The position numbers and the translations under genes are program-made. Of a stretch of 64,000 bases of DNA, positions 35,092 to 47,492 are shown in pieces (position 1 is the stretch's first letter; every line of letters begins with the position of its first letter). The notes under the pieces were generated by a model that was not told the DNA's origin, made no database searches, and saw nothing but the letters and a program-made list of their open reading frames with translations. The DNA is taken from assembly GCA_042691655.1 (NCBI GenBank), contig CP170506.1, positions 4,092,001-4,156,000 of the forward strand. Direction: 5' to 3'. The stretch is from UBA695 sp042691655. Its GTDB lineage: Bacteria > Verrucomicrobiota > Verrucomicrobiia > Chthoniobacterales > Chthoniobacteraceae.

Positions 35092-35949
35092 TTATCCGGT
35101 AAACTGCGGCAGCGCCGCCAATGTTTCAAAGTCAGCATCCGAAATCGGCCCGCGCTCGTAAAGCGCTCCCCGCTGCGGCGCGGCATTCGTCGAAGCCCGC
35201 ACCCGGCGCAGCCAGTCGCGCCCGAGCGGGAGTTCCAGCAATCCGGGCCGCGACGCCGCGATGGTCGTCTGCTCCTTCTCCCCGGTCGCCACGCCCAGGC
35301 CAACGTACCAGCCCGCAAGCGCCAGCGTCACCCGCACAGCCGTCGAGCGCGTGTAGTTCGTCAGCAGGCACTCGCCGTCGCCGACACGCTCCCGCGCCGC
35401 GCGAAAAACCTCCAACCGCCACATGCCGGGATTGCGCGCGGGCGAATACGGGTCGTGATAAATCGCGGCAGGCGGCGGCGCATCGGCCAACCGCGCCGCG
35501 TAGTCTCCCCGGTGGAGCACCCAGCGCACATGGGGCAGCGGCCGCGCCTCGCCGGTTTGCAAAAGCGCCCTCAGCGCCGTCTCCCAGCCCGCCATATAGC
35601 CCAGCTCCCCGGAATGGCAGAGCGCGAACTCCAGCACGTCAGTCTCCACCTCGAAACTATGCAACTCCACGGCAGCCTCCACCCCGCGCAGCGCCTCCAG
35701 CGTGGCAATCGCATTCCCAGCGGGCCCCAGGCCCACATCCCAAATCACCAGCGGCCCGCCTTTTTTAGCACGCGCACGCTCCACGATCCGCTGCTGGCGC
35801 ACATGCAGCGCCGCCGCTTCCGTCACCGGCCCTGTGCCAACGTGCATCGTTTCATTGTGCGCGAGGCAGCGAACACTCGGCTCCCCGCTTTTGAGGCGCA
35901 CCAGCTCAAACCCGCCAGTCACACCTTCAGTAATACCTGCTAAATCCAT
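35092..35949 (-). CDS. MnmC-like methyltransferase
   Basis: 285 aa from ATG 35947-35949; upstream in-frame codons lie in corA. Blocks: VTGGFELVRLKSGEPSVRCL, then MHVGTGPVTEAAALHVRQ, IWDVGLGPAGNAIATLEALR (SAM-binding), WVLHRGDYAARL and IYHDPYSPARNPGMWRLEVF. This is the methyltransferase (MnmC2-like, PF05430) domain only; the FAD-dependent oxidase half of bifunctional MnmC is absent. It could methylate tRNA wobble uridine 34 (aminomethyl to methylaminomethyl), or another target. It overlaps corA by 10 bp. Confidence 0.75.
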   Translation of the reverse strand: MDLAGITEGVTGGFELVRLKSGEPSVRCLAHNETMHVGTGPVTEAAALHVRQQRIVERARAKKGGPLVIWDVGLGPAGNAIATLEALRGVEAAVELHSFEVETDVLEFALCHSGELGYMAGWETALRALLQTGEARPLPHVRWVLHRGDYAARLADAPPPAAIYHDPYSPARNPGMWRLEVFRAARERVGDGECLLTNYTRSTAVRVTLALAGWYVGLGVATGEKEQTTIAASRPGLLELPLGRDWLRRVRASTNAAPQRGALYERGPISDADFETLAALPQFTG

Positions 35950-36986
35950 TTGCGTTTCCGGAAAATCGCCAGCATCGACAGCGCCATGAACAGCATCCCC
36001 CCCATGCAAACCCAAAACCCGTAAGGCGACTTCGTCCCCGGAATCGCCTCGAAATTCATCCCGTAAATTCCGCTCACCAGCGTCAGCGGAATAAACGTTG
36101 TGCTGACCACCGTAAGCACTCGCATCACCTCGTTGGTGCGCATCTCGATGCTCGAGAGATAAATGTCCATCATGCTCGCCATCAGGTCGCGGTAGCTTTC
36201 CACCACGTCCATCAGGCGCACGGTGTGGTCGTAGCAATCGCGCAGAAAGAGCGTCGTATCGTGTGTGATCAAGCCCGACTCATCGCGGATCAGCGTGTTG
36301 AATAAATCGCGCATCGGCCAAATGTTCCGCCGAATATTCAGCAGCGCCCGCTTCACCTCGTGCATCCGCACCAGGCTCTCGTGTCGCGGCCGGGCGAGCA
36401 GTTCATCTTCGAGGTTTTCGATCGTCTCGCCGAGCGCTTCGAGGATCGGGAAATAGTGGTCCACAATGGAATCGAGAATCGCGTAGGCCAGGTAATCGCG
36501 CCCGCGCGTCCGTCCAAACCCACGCCCCGAGCGAAGCCGCGAACGGACATCGGAAAAAATATCGGTCTTCGGATTCTCCTGGATCGTGATCAGGAAATCA
36601 GGACCCAAAAAAAGACTAGCCTGCTCGAAAACAATCCGGTGCGCGCCATCCCATACAGGGACCTGCGCGACGATGAAAAAATAATCCTGGTATTCCTCGA
36701 TCTTCGGCCGCTGCGAGGCGTGCAGCACATCCTCCAGCGCCAGCGGATGCAGCCCGAAATGGTCCGCCAGCTTTTCCAACGCCCCGAGATCGCCCAGGCC
36801 ATCGAGATCAATCCAATTCACCTTCCCGCTCCCGCGAACGTCGAAAAAATCCTCCACGCGCTCCACCCGCCGCTCATCGTACGTCGCGGCATCATACTGA
36901 ATCAGCGTGAATACCGGGTCTGTTTTCGCTCCGGCGGTCAGTGTTCCCGGCGCGGTACCGGGCGGGTGGTAGCGATTGGCGAACAT
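35940..36986 (-). CDS. corA: Magnesium/cobalt transporter CorA
   Basis: 348 aa, two C-terminal transmembrane helices and a large cytoplasmic N-terminal funnel. The signature YGMNF, preceded by FIPLTLVSGI, lies near residue 310 at the end of the first helix; conserved acidic and helical segments (DLLARP, EVMRVLTVVSTTFIP) are intact. Pentameric Mg2+ channel in the inner membrane. No riboswitch seen. Confidence 0.96.
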   Translation of the reverse strand: MFANRYHPPGTAPGTLTAGAKTDPVFTLIQYDAATYDERRVERVEDFFDVRGSGKVNWIDLDGLGDLGALEKLADHFGLHPLALEDVLHASQRPKIEEYQDYFFIVAQVPVWDGAHRIVFEQASLFLGPDFLITIQENPKTDIFSDVRSRLRSGRGFGRTRGRDYLAYAILDSIVDHYFPILEALGETIENLEDELLARPRHESLVRMHEVKRALLNIRRNIWPMRDLFNTLIRDESGLITHDTTLFLRDCYDHTVRLMDVVESYRDLMASMMDIYLSSIEMRTNEVMRVLTVVSTTFIPLTLVSGIYGMNFEAIPGTKSPYGFWVCMGGMLFMALSMLAIFRKRKWI

Positions 36987-36989
36987 GGG

Positions 36990-37400
36990 TTACGTAGAGT
37001 TTCGCCCGCCTCCCACCAACAGCGCATTGGCAGCCGCGTACGCATCGGTGTGGGTCAGGCTTACGTGAATTTGCGTCACCCCGCGCTGATTGGCGAGTTC
37101 CAGCCCGCCCGCAAGCAGCCGGATGAACGGAGCCCCAACCTCATTGCGCCAAACCTCGATTTCCTTCCACCCCAGCGCCTTGCCAATCCCCGTCCCGAAC
37201 GCCTTCGAGACAGCCTCCTTGGCCGCGAAGCGCGCCGCGTAATGCGGCACCGGATTGGGATAAGCCGCGCAGTAGGCAATTTCATCCTCGGTAAAAATCC
37301 GGCGCAAAAAGCGGTCGCCAAATTTTTCAATCGACGCGGCAATGCGTGCGTTTTCCACGAGGTCAATGCCAGTGCCTAGGATTTCAACCAAAGGAGCCAT
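36990..37400 (-). CDS. acpS: Holo-[acyl-carrier-protein] synthase
   Basis: 136 aa from ATG 37398-37400 (a TTG three codons upstream is in frame). It transfers the 4'-phosphopantetheine arm from CoA to acyl-carrier protein. Motifs: GTGIDLVENARIAASIEKFG (metal-binding Asp near residue 13), RFAAKEAVSKAFGTGIGKAL and HVSLTHTDAYAAANAL. It sits two genes downstream of pdxJ, a common bacterial neighbour. Confidence 0.95.
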   Translation of the reverse strand: MAPLVEILGTGIDLVENARIAASIEKFGDRFLRRIFTEDEIAYCAAYPNPVPHYAARFAAKEAVSKAFGTGIGKALGWKEIEVWRNEVGAPFIRLLAGGLELANQRGVTQIHVSLTHTDAYAAANALLVGGGRNST

Positions 37401-37412
37401 GGGATTCAAGGT

Positions 37413-38042
37413 CTAATCAAAATCGGCTGCCAGAGCCGGATCGCGGTGGTATTCGAAAAGCCGGGCCACCTGCCCGGGCGTAATTCTGTTCAAGGAAAGC
37501 GGCGGAATCGCGTCTTCGGCGAAAAATTCACACTGCTCCGTTTCGAGCGTAGCCGAAGCCTTGCCCCCTGTGATCTCGCAAAGGAAAAAGATTTTGTAAA
37601 CGTGACTCGCGAACGGCGGTTCGTGCGGATGCTTGCTCCGGTCGAACACCGCGGCGAGCTTCGTTACGCGCACCTCGAAACCGGATTCCTCCCGCACCTC
37701 GCGCGCAACGCATTCCGCCGCCGACTGATTCAGGTCAGCCCACCCGCCGGGCAGGCTCCAAAGCCCATCCGAGCGTTCCTTCACAAACAGCAGCTCACCC
37801 GCCTCATTAAACACCGCGGCGCGGGTGTCCACCTTCGGCGTGCAGTAGCCGACCTCCTTTTCGAGCAGCGAAAGAATTTTCTCCGGCTCCACGCCCGAAC
37901 CGGCCGAGAGCATTTCCGCCGCCACCCGGCGAACCGCCTCGTAACGCTCCACGTCAAACGGGTCTTTCGCAAACGTGAGCCCGTTTTGGGCCACCGCCTG
38001 GAGCGTCTTGGCCCACTGGAGCCATTGAGGGTTCGCAGGCAT
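37413..38042 (-). CDS. NUDIX hydrolase with N-terminal DUF4743-like helical domain
   Basis: 209 aa. Residues 1-65 are helical and precede CTPKVDTRAAVFNEAG. The NUDIX box reads GGWADLNQSAAECVAREVRE followed by ESGFEV, matching GX5EX7REUXEEXGU with intact glutamates near residues 108-116. It hydrolyses a nucleoside diphosphate linked to X. The arrangement matches the family sometimes named for ADP-ribose or NADH hydrolases with an N-terminal Nudix_N_2 domain. Substrate unknown. It lies 7 bp from pdxJ. Confidence 0.87.
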   Translation of the reverse strand: MPANPQWLQWAKTLQAVAQNGLTFAKDPFDVERYEAVRRVAAEMLSAGSGVEPEKILSLLEKEVGYCTPKVDTRAAVFNEAGELLFVKERSDGLWSLPGGWADLNQSAAECVAREVREESGFEVRVTKLAAVFDRSKHPHEPPFASHVYKIFFLCEITGGKASATLETEQCEFFAEDAIPPLSLNRITPGQVARLFEYHRDPALAADFD

Positions 38043-38048
38043 GGCGCT

Positions 38049-38789
38049 TTAGCTCTTCATCGCCGCGATGAGTTCCCGCACCGCCGTCTCCAGCCCGACA
38101 AAAACCGCGCGGGAAATAATCGTGTGGCCGATGTTCAATTCGCTTAAGTGCGCCACCTCGCGGATCTCCGCGATGTTCACGTAATTAATGCCGTGCCCGG
38201 CGTTGACCTGTAGCCCCAGCCCGTGGGCGTAGGCAGCGGCTTCGCGGATGCGCTTGAGTTCGGCCAAGTGCGCCTCGCCCTGCGTATTGGCAAAGGCCCC
38301 GGTGTGCAGTTCCACGGAATGCGCCTTCAACTTAACGGCGGCGTCGATCTGTTTCGGATCGGGCTCGACAAACAAGCTGACGAGGATACCCGCGTCGTTA
38401 AGCCGCGCGACCGTCGGAGTCAGCGCATCGAGCTGCCCGGCGGCATCGAGGCCGCCCTCGGTCGTGACTTCGCGCCGGTTCTCGGGCACAAGGCAGACAT
38501 CCGCCGGCTTCACGCGCAAAGCGATTTCGACAATCTCCGGCGTATTGCCCATCTCCAGGTTGAGCTTGGTTTGGAGGCTCTCGCGCAGACGGTAGACGTC
38601 GGCGTCCTGAATGTGGCGGCGGTCAGCGCGCAGATGAGTGGTGATCCCCACCGCTCCGGCCCGTTCGCAAATCTCGGCAGCGGCAACGAGATCCGGCTCG
38701 CAGTTCGGCAAATCGAGCATCCCGGGGTAACGCGCCTGGCGCAGCGTGGCGATGTGATCAATGTTCACTCCCAGCCTAAGGGTATTCAT
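38049..38789 (-). CDS. pdxJ: Pyridoxine 5'-phosphate synthase
   Basis: 246 aa TIM-barrel. It makes PNP from deoxyxylulose-5-phosphate and 3-amino-1-hydroxyacetone phosphate in the DXP-dependent vitamin B6 pathway. Blocks MNTLRLGVNIDHIATLRQAR, GAVGITTHLRADRRHIQDAD, LEMGNTPEIVEIALRVKPAD, LVPENRREVTTEGGLD and HTGAFANTQGEA are conserved; catalytic Glu, His and Asp residues are in them. Confidence 0.97.
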   Translation of the reverse strand: MNTLRLGVNIDHIATLRQARYPGMLDLPNCEPDLVAAAEICERAGAVGITTHLRADRRHIQDADVYRLRESLQTKLNLEMGNTPEIVEIALRVKPADVCLVPENRREVTTEGGLDAAGQLDALTPTVARLNDAGILVSLFVEPDPKQIDAAVKLKAHSVELHTGAFANTQGEAHLAELKRIREAAAYAHGLGLQVNAGHGINYVNIAEIREVAHLSELNIGHTIISRAVFVGLETAVRELIAAMKS

Positions 38790-38857
38790 AAAGATCGAGG
38801 TGGTTTGTCCCCACGCAAAGACGCTTCCGCGCCCTTGCGTGAGATCGATAGATTTAA

Positions 38858-40384
38858 CTAGTGCCGGAAATGGCGTACGCCCGTGAAAACCATGGCCATC
38901 TTCCGCTCATCAGCGGCGGCCAGCACGGCTTCATCACGGACCGATCCGCCCGGCTGAATCGCAGCGGTGGCACCCGCTTCCGCGGCGGCGATGAGGCCAT
39001 CCGGGAATGGGAAAAAGGCGTCGCTGGCCACCACGCTGCCCGCAAGCGAAAGGCCCGCGTCCTTCGCCTTCCAAATAGCGATGCGCGAAGCGTCCACGCG
39101 GCTCATCTGACCCGCGCCAATGCCCAGCGTGCGGTCCTTGCCGACGTAGACGATAGCGTTGGACTTGACGTGCTTGACGATCTTCCACCCGAACGCCATG
39201 GCCTTCATTTCGTCGGCTGTCGGCGGGCGTTTGGAGACGACTTTGTTTTCGATGTCCTTCAAATCCGCGCGGTCCTTGTCCTGCACGAGCAGGCCGCCCG
39301 CCACGGAGCGAATATCGAGGTTTGCGCCATCGGAAACGCTCGCCAGTTTTTTCATCAGGCGCAGATTCTTTTTCTTTTGCAGCAGCGCGCGGGCGTCCGG
39401 TTCAAATTCGGGCGCGATAATGACCTCGGAGAAAATTTCGCTAATCGCCCGGGCAAGCGGCTCGGTCAGCGGACGGTTACAGATAATAATCCCGCCAAAG
39501 GGAGCCTGCTTGTCCGTGGCGAACGCCTTATCCCAGGCGGCCCGGAGGTCGGGATCAGCCCCGACGCCGCACGGGTTGGTATGCTTCAATATGGCCACCG
39601 TCGGCTCGGAGAACTCCTCGATCAACTGCGATGCCGCGGTAATATCCAGAATGTTATTGTAGGAAAGCTCCTTGCCGTGGAGTTTCTGGAAATAGTCGTC
39701 GAAATTGCCGTAAAGCGCGGCCTGCTGGTGAGGGTTCTCGCCGTAGCGAAGGCGCGCGGAACAGGGCAATGAAATGGAAAAAGAGCAGGCGGTTTCCTGC
39801 TCTTTGTTCAGATAGTTCGCAATGGCGCCGTCATATTTGGACGTGGTGACAAACACTTTGATGGCGAGGCGCTCGCGAAGTTTGAGCGTGGTTTCGCCCT
39901 CATTGTCGCGCATCGAATCGAGCACGTCTTTGTAGTCGACGGGATCGACGATGACCGTCACGGAACGGTAATTTTTGGACGCGCTCCGGAGCATGGAGGG
40001 GCCGCCAATGTCGATCTGCTCGATGGCTTCCTCCAGCGTAACGCCCTCCTTTGCCACCGTGGCTTCGAAGGGATACAGATTGACCACCACGAGGTCGATC
40101 GGCTCAATGCCGTGCTCTTTAACCTGGGCGATGTGCGATTCATTATCGCGCAGGAAAAGTAGGCCGCCGTGGACCTTCGGGTGAAGGGTCTTGACCCGGC
40201 CGTCGAGCATTTCGGGGAACCCGGTGTAGTCGGAAATTTCCGTACAAGCGATCCCCTCGCGTTGCAGGAGCTTGGCGGTGCCGCCAGTCGAAATGATTTC
40301 CACCCCAAATTGGGTGAGCTCACGGGCAAAATCAGCCAGCCCGGTTTTGTCCGAAACGGAAATAAGTGCGCGCTTTATCTTCAT
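38858..40384 (-). CDS. purH: Bifunctional AICAR transformylase/IMP cyclohydrolase
   Basis: 508 aa. It catalyses the last two steps of de novo purine synthesis. The N-terminal IMP cyclohydrolase part (MKIKRALISVSDKTGLADFA, EIISTGGTAKLLQREGI, MLDGRVKTLHPKVHGGLL, VVNLYPFEATV) and the C-terminal transformylase part (LRYGENPHQQAALYG, ILKHTNPCGVGADPDLRAAW, FGGIIICNRPLTEPLARAIS, FPDGLIAAAEAGATAAIQPG) are both complete. Confidence 0.98.
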   Translation of the reverse strand: MKIKRALISVSDKTGLADFARELTQFGVEIISTGGTAKLLQREGIACTEISDYTGFPEMLDGRVKTLHPKVHGGLLFLRDNESHIAQVKEHGIEPIDLVVVNLYPFEATVAKEGVTLEEAIEQIDIGGPSMLRSASKNYRSVTVIVDPVDYKDVLDSMRDNEGETTLKLRERLAIKVFVTTSKYDGAIANYLNKEQETACSFSISLPCSARLRYGENPHQQAALYGNFDDYFQKLHGKELSYNNILDITAASQLIEEFSEPTVAILKHTNPCGVGADPDLRAAWDKAFATDKQAPFGGIIICNRPLTEPLARAISEIFSEVIIAPEFEPDARALLQKKKNLRLMKKLASVSDGANLDIRSVAGGLLVQDKDRADLKDIENKVVSKRPPTADEMKAMAFGWKIVKHVKSNAIVYVGKDRTLGIGAGQMSRVDASRIAIWKAKDAGLSLAGSVVASDAFFPFPDGLIAAAEAGATAAIQPGGSVRDEAVLAAADERKMAMVFTGVRHFRH

Positions 40385-40474
40385 GGAAGACCTGAGAGCC
40401 TAGACGGCCCTTTGGGCCGGGTCAATTCGGAAGCAAGCCTCCGGCAAGTGCGCAATTTCCTCCCGCTCCGGCCG

Positions 40475-41095
40475 TCACTTCCGCAGGACGCTCTCTTTCC
40501 ATGCTGCGTGACGGGCGATTTTCCCCAGCGCGTGGCCAAGAAGCGTCTTTCCCGGCTCCGTCCGATGCCACGGCGAAGCGCCGCTCGGATGCGGCAGCGG
40601 AACCAAATCGAAGCTGACACCCGCCCGTTCGGCCTGGAAACTCTGCCCAATCATTTCAACCAGGGGGGCCGGTTCTAGAAACTGCGCAATAGCCAGCTTT
40701 CCCACTGGAATCACCAGAGCCGGTTTCAACAGGCGCAACTCGGCATCCAACCACGCCGAACATTCCTGGATTTCTACGGGCGACGGAACGCGGTCGCCTC
40801 CGCCATGGGCGCTTTTACCCGGAAAACAGCGGCAAACAGCAGCCATATAGACGCGCTCCCGGAAGGTGGCCTCGTCCACACCGCATTGCGCGGAAAACCA
40901 GCGAAACATCGTCTTTCCGGCGGTCCACGCGAAAGGTCGGCCCAAAACCGGTTCTTTAACCCCGGGGGCTTGGCCAACCAACAGCACCTTGCTTTGTACC
41001 GCAGGCCCGGAGATCACCGGCTTATGCATGGCGGGGCAGCGGGTGCAGGCGTGAACGGCCGCTACGTGTTTTTTAAGAGCTTCGGAAGGTTTCAC
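40475..41095 (-). CDS. Uracil-DNA glycosylase family protein (UDG family 4-like)
   Basis: About 206 aa from GTG 41093-41095; an in-frame extension runs through the rRNA terminator and 5S gene and is rejected. Motifs: KVLLVGQAPGVKEPVLGRPF, then AWTAGKTMFRWFSAQCGVDE, as in family 4/5 glycosylases (GEAPG...GxPFxGxAG), and LVPLPHPSGASPWHR. Four Cys (HACTRCP, VCRC) could hold a 4Fe-4S cluster. It removes uracil, or a related lesion, from DNA. The first gene of the minus run after the rRNA operon, 37 bp from its terminator. Confidence 0.8.
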   Translation of the reverse strand: MKPSEALKKHVAAVHACTRCPAMHKPVISGPAVQSKVLLVGQAPGVKEPVLGRPFAWTAGKTMFRWFSAQCGVDEATFRERVYMAAVCRCFPGKSAHGGGDRVPSPVEIQECSAWLDAELRLLKPALVIPVGKLAIAQFLEPAPLVEMIGQSFQAERAGVSFDLVPLPHPSGASPWHRTEPGKTLLGHALGKIARHAAWKESVLRK

Positions 41096-41131
41096 GGTAA
41101 AAAAGAAGCCAAAATTCCAGGAGGAATCAGA

Positions 41132-41173
41132 GCAAAAAAAAGTCCCTCGGTCGTAATTAAACGACCGAGGGAC
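41132..41173 (-). terminator. rRNA operon terminator
   Basis: On the minus strand GTCCCTCGGTCGT pairs perfectly with ACGACCGAGGGAC (13 bp, 6-nt loop), followed by an eight-T run. It starts 6 bp after the 5S gene and ends the rrn transcript. Confidence 0.93.
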
Positions 41174-41178
41174 ATAAA

Positions 41179-41292
41179 ACTGGCAACGTCCTACTCTCGC
41201 ACAACCTATAGATGCACTACCATCGGGGCTACAGCGTTTCACTTCCGTGTTCGGAAAGGGAACGGGTGGGGCCACTGTGCTAAGGTCACCAG
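41179..41292 (-). rRNA. rrf: 5S ribosomal RNA
   Basis: On the minus strand about 113 nt starting CTGGTGACCTTAGCACAGTG, with the conserved GGCCCCACCCGTTCCC and ending GTAGGACGTTGCCAG. Terminal bases CTGGTGAC and GTTGCCAG pair as helix I. Downstream of 23S by about 262 nt. Ends are estimated to within a few bases. Confidence 0.92.
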
Positions 41293-41386
41293 AAATCTGG
41301 CGGAGTTGAAGACAGATTTGAATAGGGGGGTAGGCGTTTTAGACCTTCTGGGGGGGTCAAACCGCACTCAAATCCGCCAGATTTCT
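41291..41386 (-). promoter_or_regulatory. 14-bp inverted repeat flanking the 5S leader
   Basis: AGAAATCTGGCGGA (41291-41304) and TCCGCCAGATTTCT (41373-41386) are perfect reverse complements 68 nt apart. The first arm abuts the 5' end of 5S on the minus strand. A long stem here fits a processing site for freeing pre-5S. Confidence 0.6.
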
Positions 41387-41418
41387 AGCGACATGCTTTG
41401 CTTCTATTGCCAATTGTA

Positions 41419-41429
41419 TCAAAGAACAG
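41419..41429 (-). promoter_or_regulatory. boxA-like element before 5S
   Basis: CTGTTCTTTGA on the minus strand, identical to the element before 23S (44552-44562). BoxA (related to TGCTCTTTA) is where the Nus complex loads for rRNA antitermination. Confidence 0.5.
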
Positions 41430-41503
41430 TTGATTCTCTGACATCTACATACAGGGGAAAAAAGGGAACGTCAAACTAAAGAATTGAAAATTTTATCTAA
41501 CTG

Positions 41504-41537
41504 CCGTCCGCGCGATGCTTAAATTCCGCGCGGACGG
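41504..41537 (-). promoter_or_regulatory. 11-bp hairpin in the 23S-5S spacer
   Basis: CCGTCCGCGCG (41504-41514) pairs with CGCGCGGACGG (41527-41537), 12-nt loop, about 17 nt after the 23S 3' end. Not followed by T-run; a processing or structural hairpin. Confidence 0.55.
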
Positions 41538-41554
41538 AGTGTTAGAAAAGTAAA

Positions 41555-44393
<2,839 letters not shown>

Positions 44394-44657
44394 AATCCAC
44401 TGCTCGGGCCTCACGGCCGTTGCAAATTATTTGATAACTGAATTCTCTTTAGTCCTTAAGGCTTTTACACCTTAAGAAACCTCTGAGTTTCATTATTTCA
44501 ACTCTCAATCTTTATTTTTGAAGTTGTATTTTCTACCCTATATGTAGATGTCAAAGAACAGATTCGGGGTTTCCCCAAATCAAAGTCCGGTCCATCGAAG
44601 CTTCGCTTCTTGGAGTCGTACTTGAAAAACGGTTGTTTTGCTTTTTTACCGGAAACA
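44394..44657 (-). other. tRNA-Ile to 23S spacer
   Basis: AT-rich spacer with no gene. It carries a boxA-like CTGTTCTTTGA (44552-44562) followed by the left arm of the 13-bp inverted repeat around 23S. Confidence 0.55.
44552..44562 (-). promoter_or_regulatory. boxA-like element before 23S
   Basis: Minus strand CTGTTCTTTGACATCTACATA: boxA-like sequence running directly into the 13-bp stem arm. The same 11-mer is repeated before 5S. Confidence 0.55.
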
Positions 44658-44731
44658 TGGGCCTGACTGGACTCGAACCAGTGACCCTGCGCTTATCAAG
44701 CGCATGCTCTAACCAACTGAGCTACAGGCCC
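44658..44731 (-). tRNA. tRNA-Ile (GAU)
   Basis: 74 nt on the minus strand: acceptor GGGCCTG/CAGGCCC, D-arm GCTCAGTTGGTTAGAGC, anticodon loop TTGATAA with GAT, T-arm ACTGGTTCGAGTCCAGT, discriminator A. 3' CCA is not encoded. Lies nearest the 23S gene. Confidence 0.96.
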
Positions 44732-44759
44732 TTTTGTAAAGTATGCGCTCGGCGCAATC

Positions 44760-44832
44760 TGGAGGCATGGGGATTCGAACCCCAGACCTATAGCTTGCAA
44801 AGCTACCGCTCTACCAACTGAGCTATGCCCCC
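44760..44832 (-). tRNA. tRNA-Ala (UGC)
   Basis: 73 nt on the minus strand: acceptor GGGGGCA/TGCCTCC with one G-U pair, D-arm GCTCAGTTGGTAGAGC, anticodon loop TTTGCAA with TGC, T-arm with GGTTCGAATCC, discriminator A. CCA not encoded. It lies between 16S and tRNA-Ile. Confidence 0.96.
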
Positions 44833-46611
<1,779 letters not shown>

Positions 46612-46903
46612 AAATTTGTGCCGAAGCCGCTATAGCTTCGAGCAAAATTCTGACCTTATATAAGCATGTCCACCCTTCTTGTGAGATCAGGTGAACCGCT
46701 TCGGTCAATTAATATTCGAGTTAAACCAAATAATTTGACGTTCAACGCACAATTCAATTTTTGCTATCCTCAACCGTTCCAAGTTTTCGCCGATTGTTTC
46801 CAATCAACTCGACTTCGGAACCAAACTCTCAAAGATCTCGCTCTTTCTTCCATCCTCACAAACAGACACACCCAGTTGCCTGGATTTGCCGTGAGAGGCA
46901 TGA

Positions 46904-46949
46904 GCTAAAAGAACCGTTCGCCTTGTCGCGAACCGCGGCGCTTGCCGCG
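46904..46949 (-). promoter_or_regulatory. boxB/boxA-like antitermination leader of rrn
   Basis: On the minus strand, in transcript order: hairpin CGCGGC-AAGC-GCCGCG (46949-46934), hairpin GTTCGC-GACAAG-GCGAAC (46933-46916), then GGTTCTTTTAGC (46915-46904), which resembles boxA. This hairpin-then-boxA layout is that of rrn leaders in other bacteria. Confidence 0.5.
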
Positions 46950-46986
46950 TATCCCACCGCTCGGTTTTGGCCGTGGCGGGAAGAAC

Positions 46987-47014
46987 AACCTAGCGGGTTT
47001 TTCGTCGGCGTCAA
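46987..47014 (-). promoter_or_regulatory. rrn promoter P1 (nearest 16S)
   Basis: Minus strand TTGACG (47014-47009), 16-bp spacer, TAGGTT (46992-46987), followed by a C-rich discriminator GTTCTTCCCGCC. A 16-bp spacer and C-rich discriminator are shared with E. coli rrn P1 promoters. Confidence 0.7.
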
Positions 47015-47080
47015 TCGAATTCTTTTAAAATTCTTTCGTCGCTCTCGATGCCGTTCGGCATTCTTCGTTGCGGGGTGGAC

Positions 47081-47108
47081 AATCTAGCGAAGTTATTCGC
47101 GGCGTCAA
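47081..47108 (-). promoter_or_regulatory. rrn promoter P2
   Basis: Minus strand TTGACG (47108-47103), 16-bp spacer, TAGATT (47086-47081), then GTCCACCCCGC. 94 bp upstream of P1. Confidence 0.75.
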
Positions 47109-47175
47109 TCAATTTCTTTCGATCTTTTTCAGCGCCCGGCGTTAGCCGTTTCTTAATCCATCTCGCGGGGTGAAC

Positions 47176-47203
47176 ACCTTAGCGTTTGAGTTTCGGACGT
47201 CAA
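47176..47203 (-). promoter_or_regulatory. rrn promoter P3
   Basis: Minus strand TTGACG (47203-47198), 16-bp spacer, TAAGGT (47181-47176), then GTTCACCCCGC. 95 bp upstream of P2; an A/T-rich stretch (AAAATTGATT) lies just upstream. Confidence 0.75.
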
Positions 47204-47268
47204 ATCAATTTTCATTTTTTTAACATCCTCATTTCGAACGATTTAGCGTTCTCCGTTGCGGGGTGAGA

Positions 47269-47296
47269 ACAGTAACGTTTTCATCCGCAGCGTCAA
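47269..47296 (-). promoter_or_regulatory. rrn promoter P4
   Basis: Minus strand TTGACG (47296-47291), 16-bp spacer, TACTGT (47274-47269), then TCTCACCCCGC. 93 bp upstream of P3. Confidence 0.7.
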
Positions 47297-47382
47297 CCGT
47301 ATTTTGTGGAATTTTATTTCCAGCAACTTTCGGCTGCCCCTACCCTTTCGCCGGTGTCCTTACCGCTCGTGGTGGGAGGCGA

Positions 47383-47410
47383 AAACTAGCAAACACGGCC
47401 CCAGGGTCAA
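47383..47410 (-). promoter_or_regulatory. rrn promoter P5 (most upstream)
   Basis: Minus strand TTGACC (47410-47405), 16-bp spacer, TAGTTT (47388-47383), then TCGCCTCCCACC. 114 bp upstream of P4 and the most diverged unit. Confidence 0.65.
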
Positions 47411-47443
47411 CGGTATTTTGAATTATTTGCCGATTTACTCTGG

Positions 47444-47490
47444 AAAAAAATTCCGCTGGGAACGCTGACAAATCCTTGGTTCCCGCTCTT
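47444..47490 (-). terminator. Putative terminator after the SUI1-family gene
   Basis: Minus strand GGGAAC ... GTTCCC hairpin, then AGCGGAATTTTTTT. It would stop read-through from the SUI1 gene into the rrn promoter array. Confidence 0.5.
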
Positions 47491-47492
47491 TT

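Noticed and set aside
40475..41275. Longer start of the uracil-DNA glycosylase gene at 41275
   Set aside because: It would begin inside the 5S gene and cross the rRNA terminator; GTG 41095 is used instead.
46736..46790. Plus-strand TTGACG-like promoter in the rrn leader
   Set aside because: Spacer to the nearest TATCCT is 24 bp and no gene follows on that strand.
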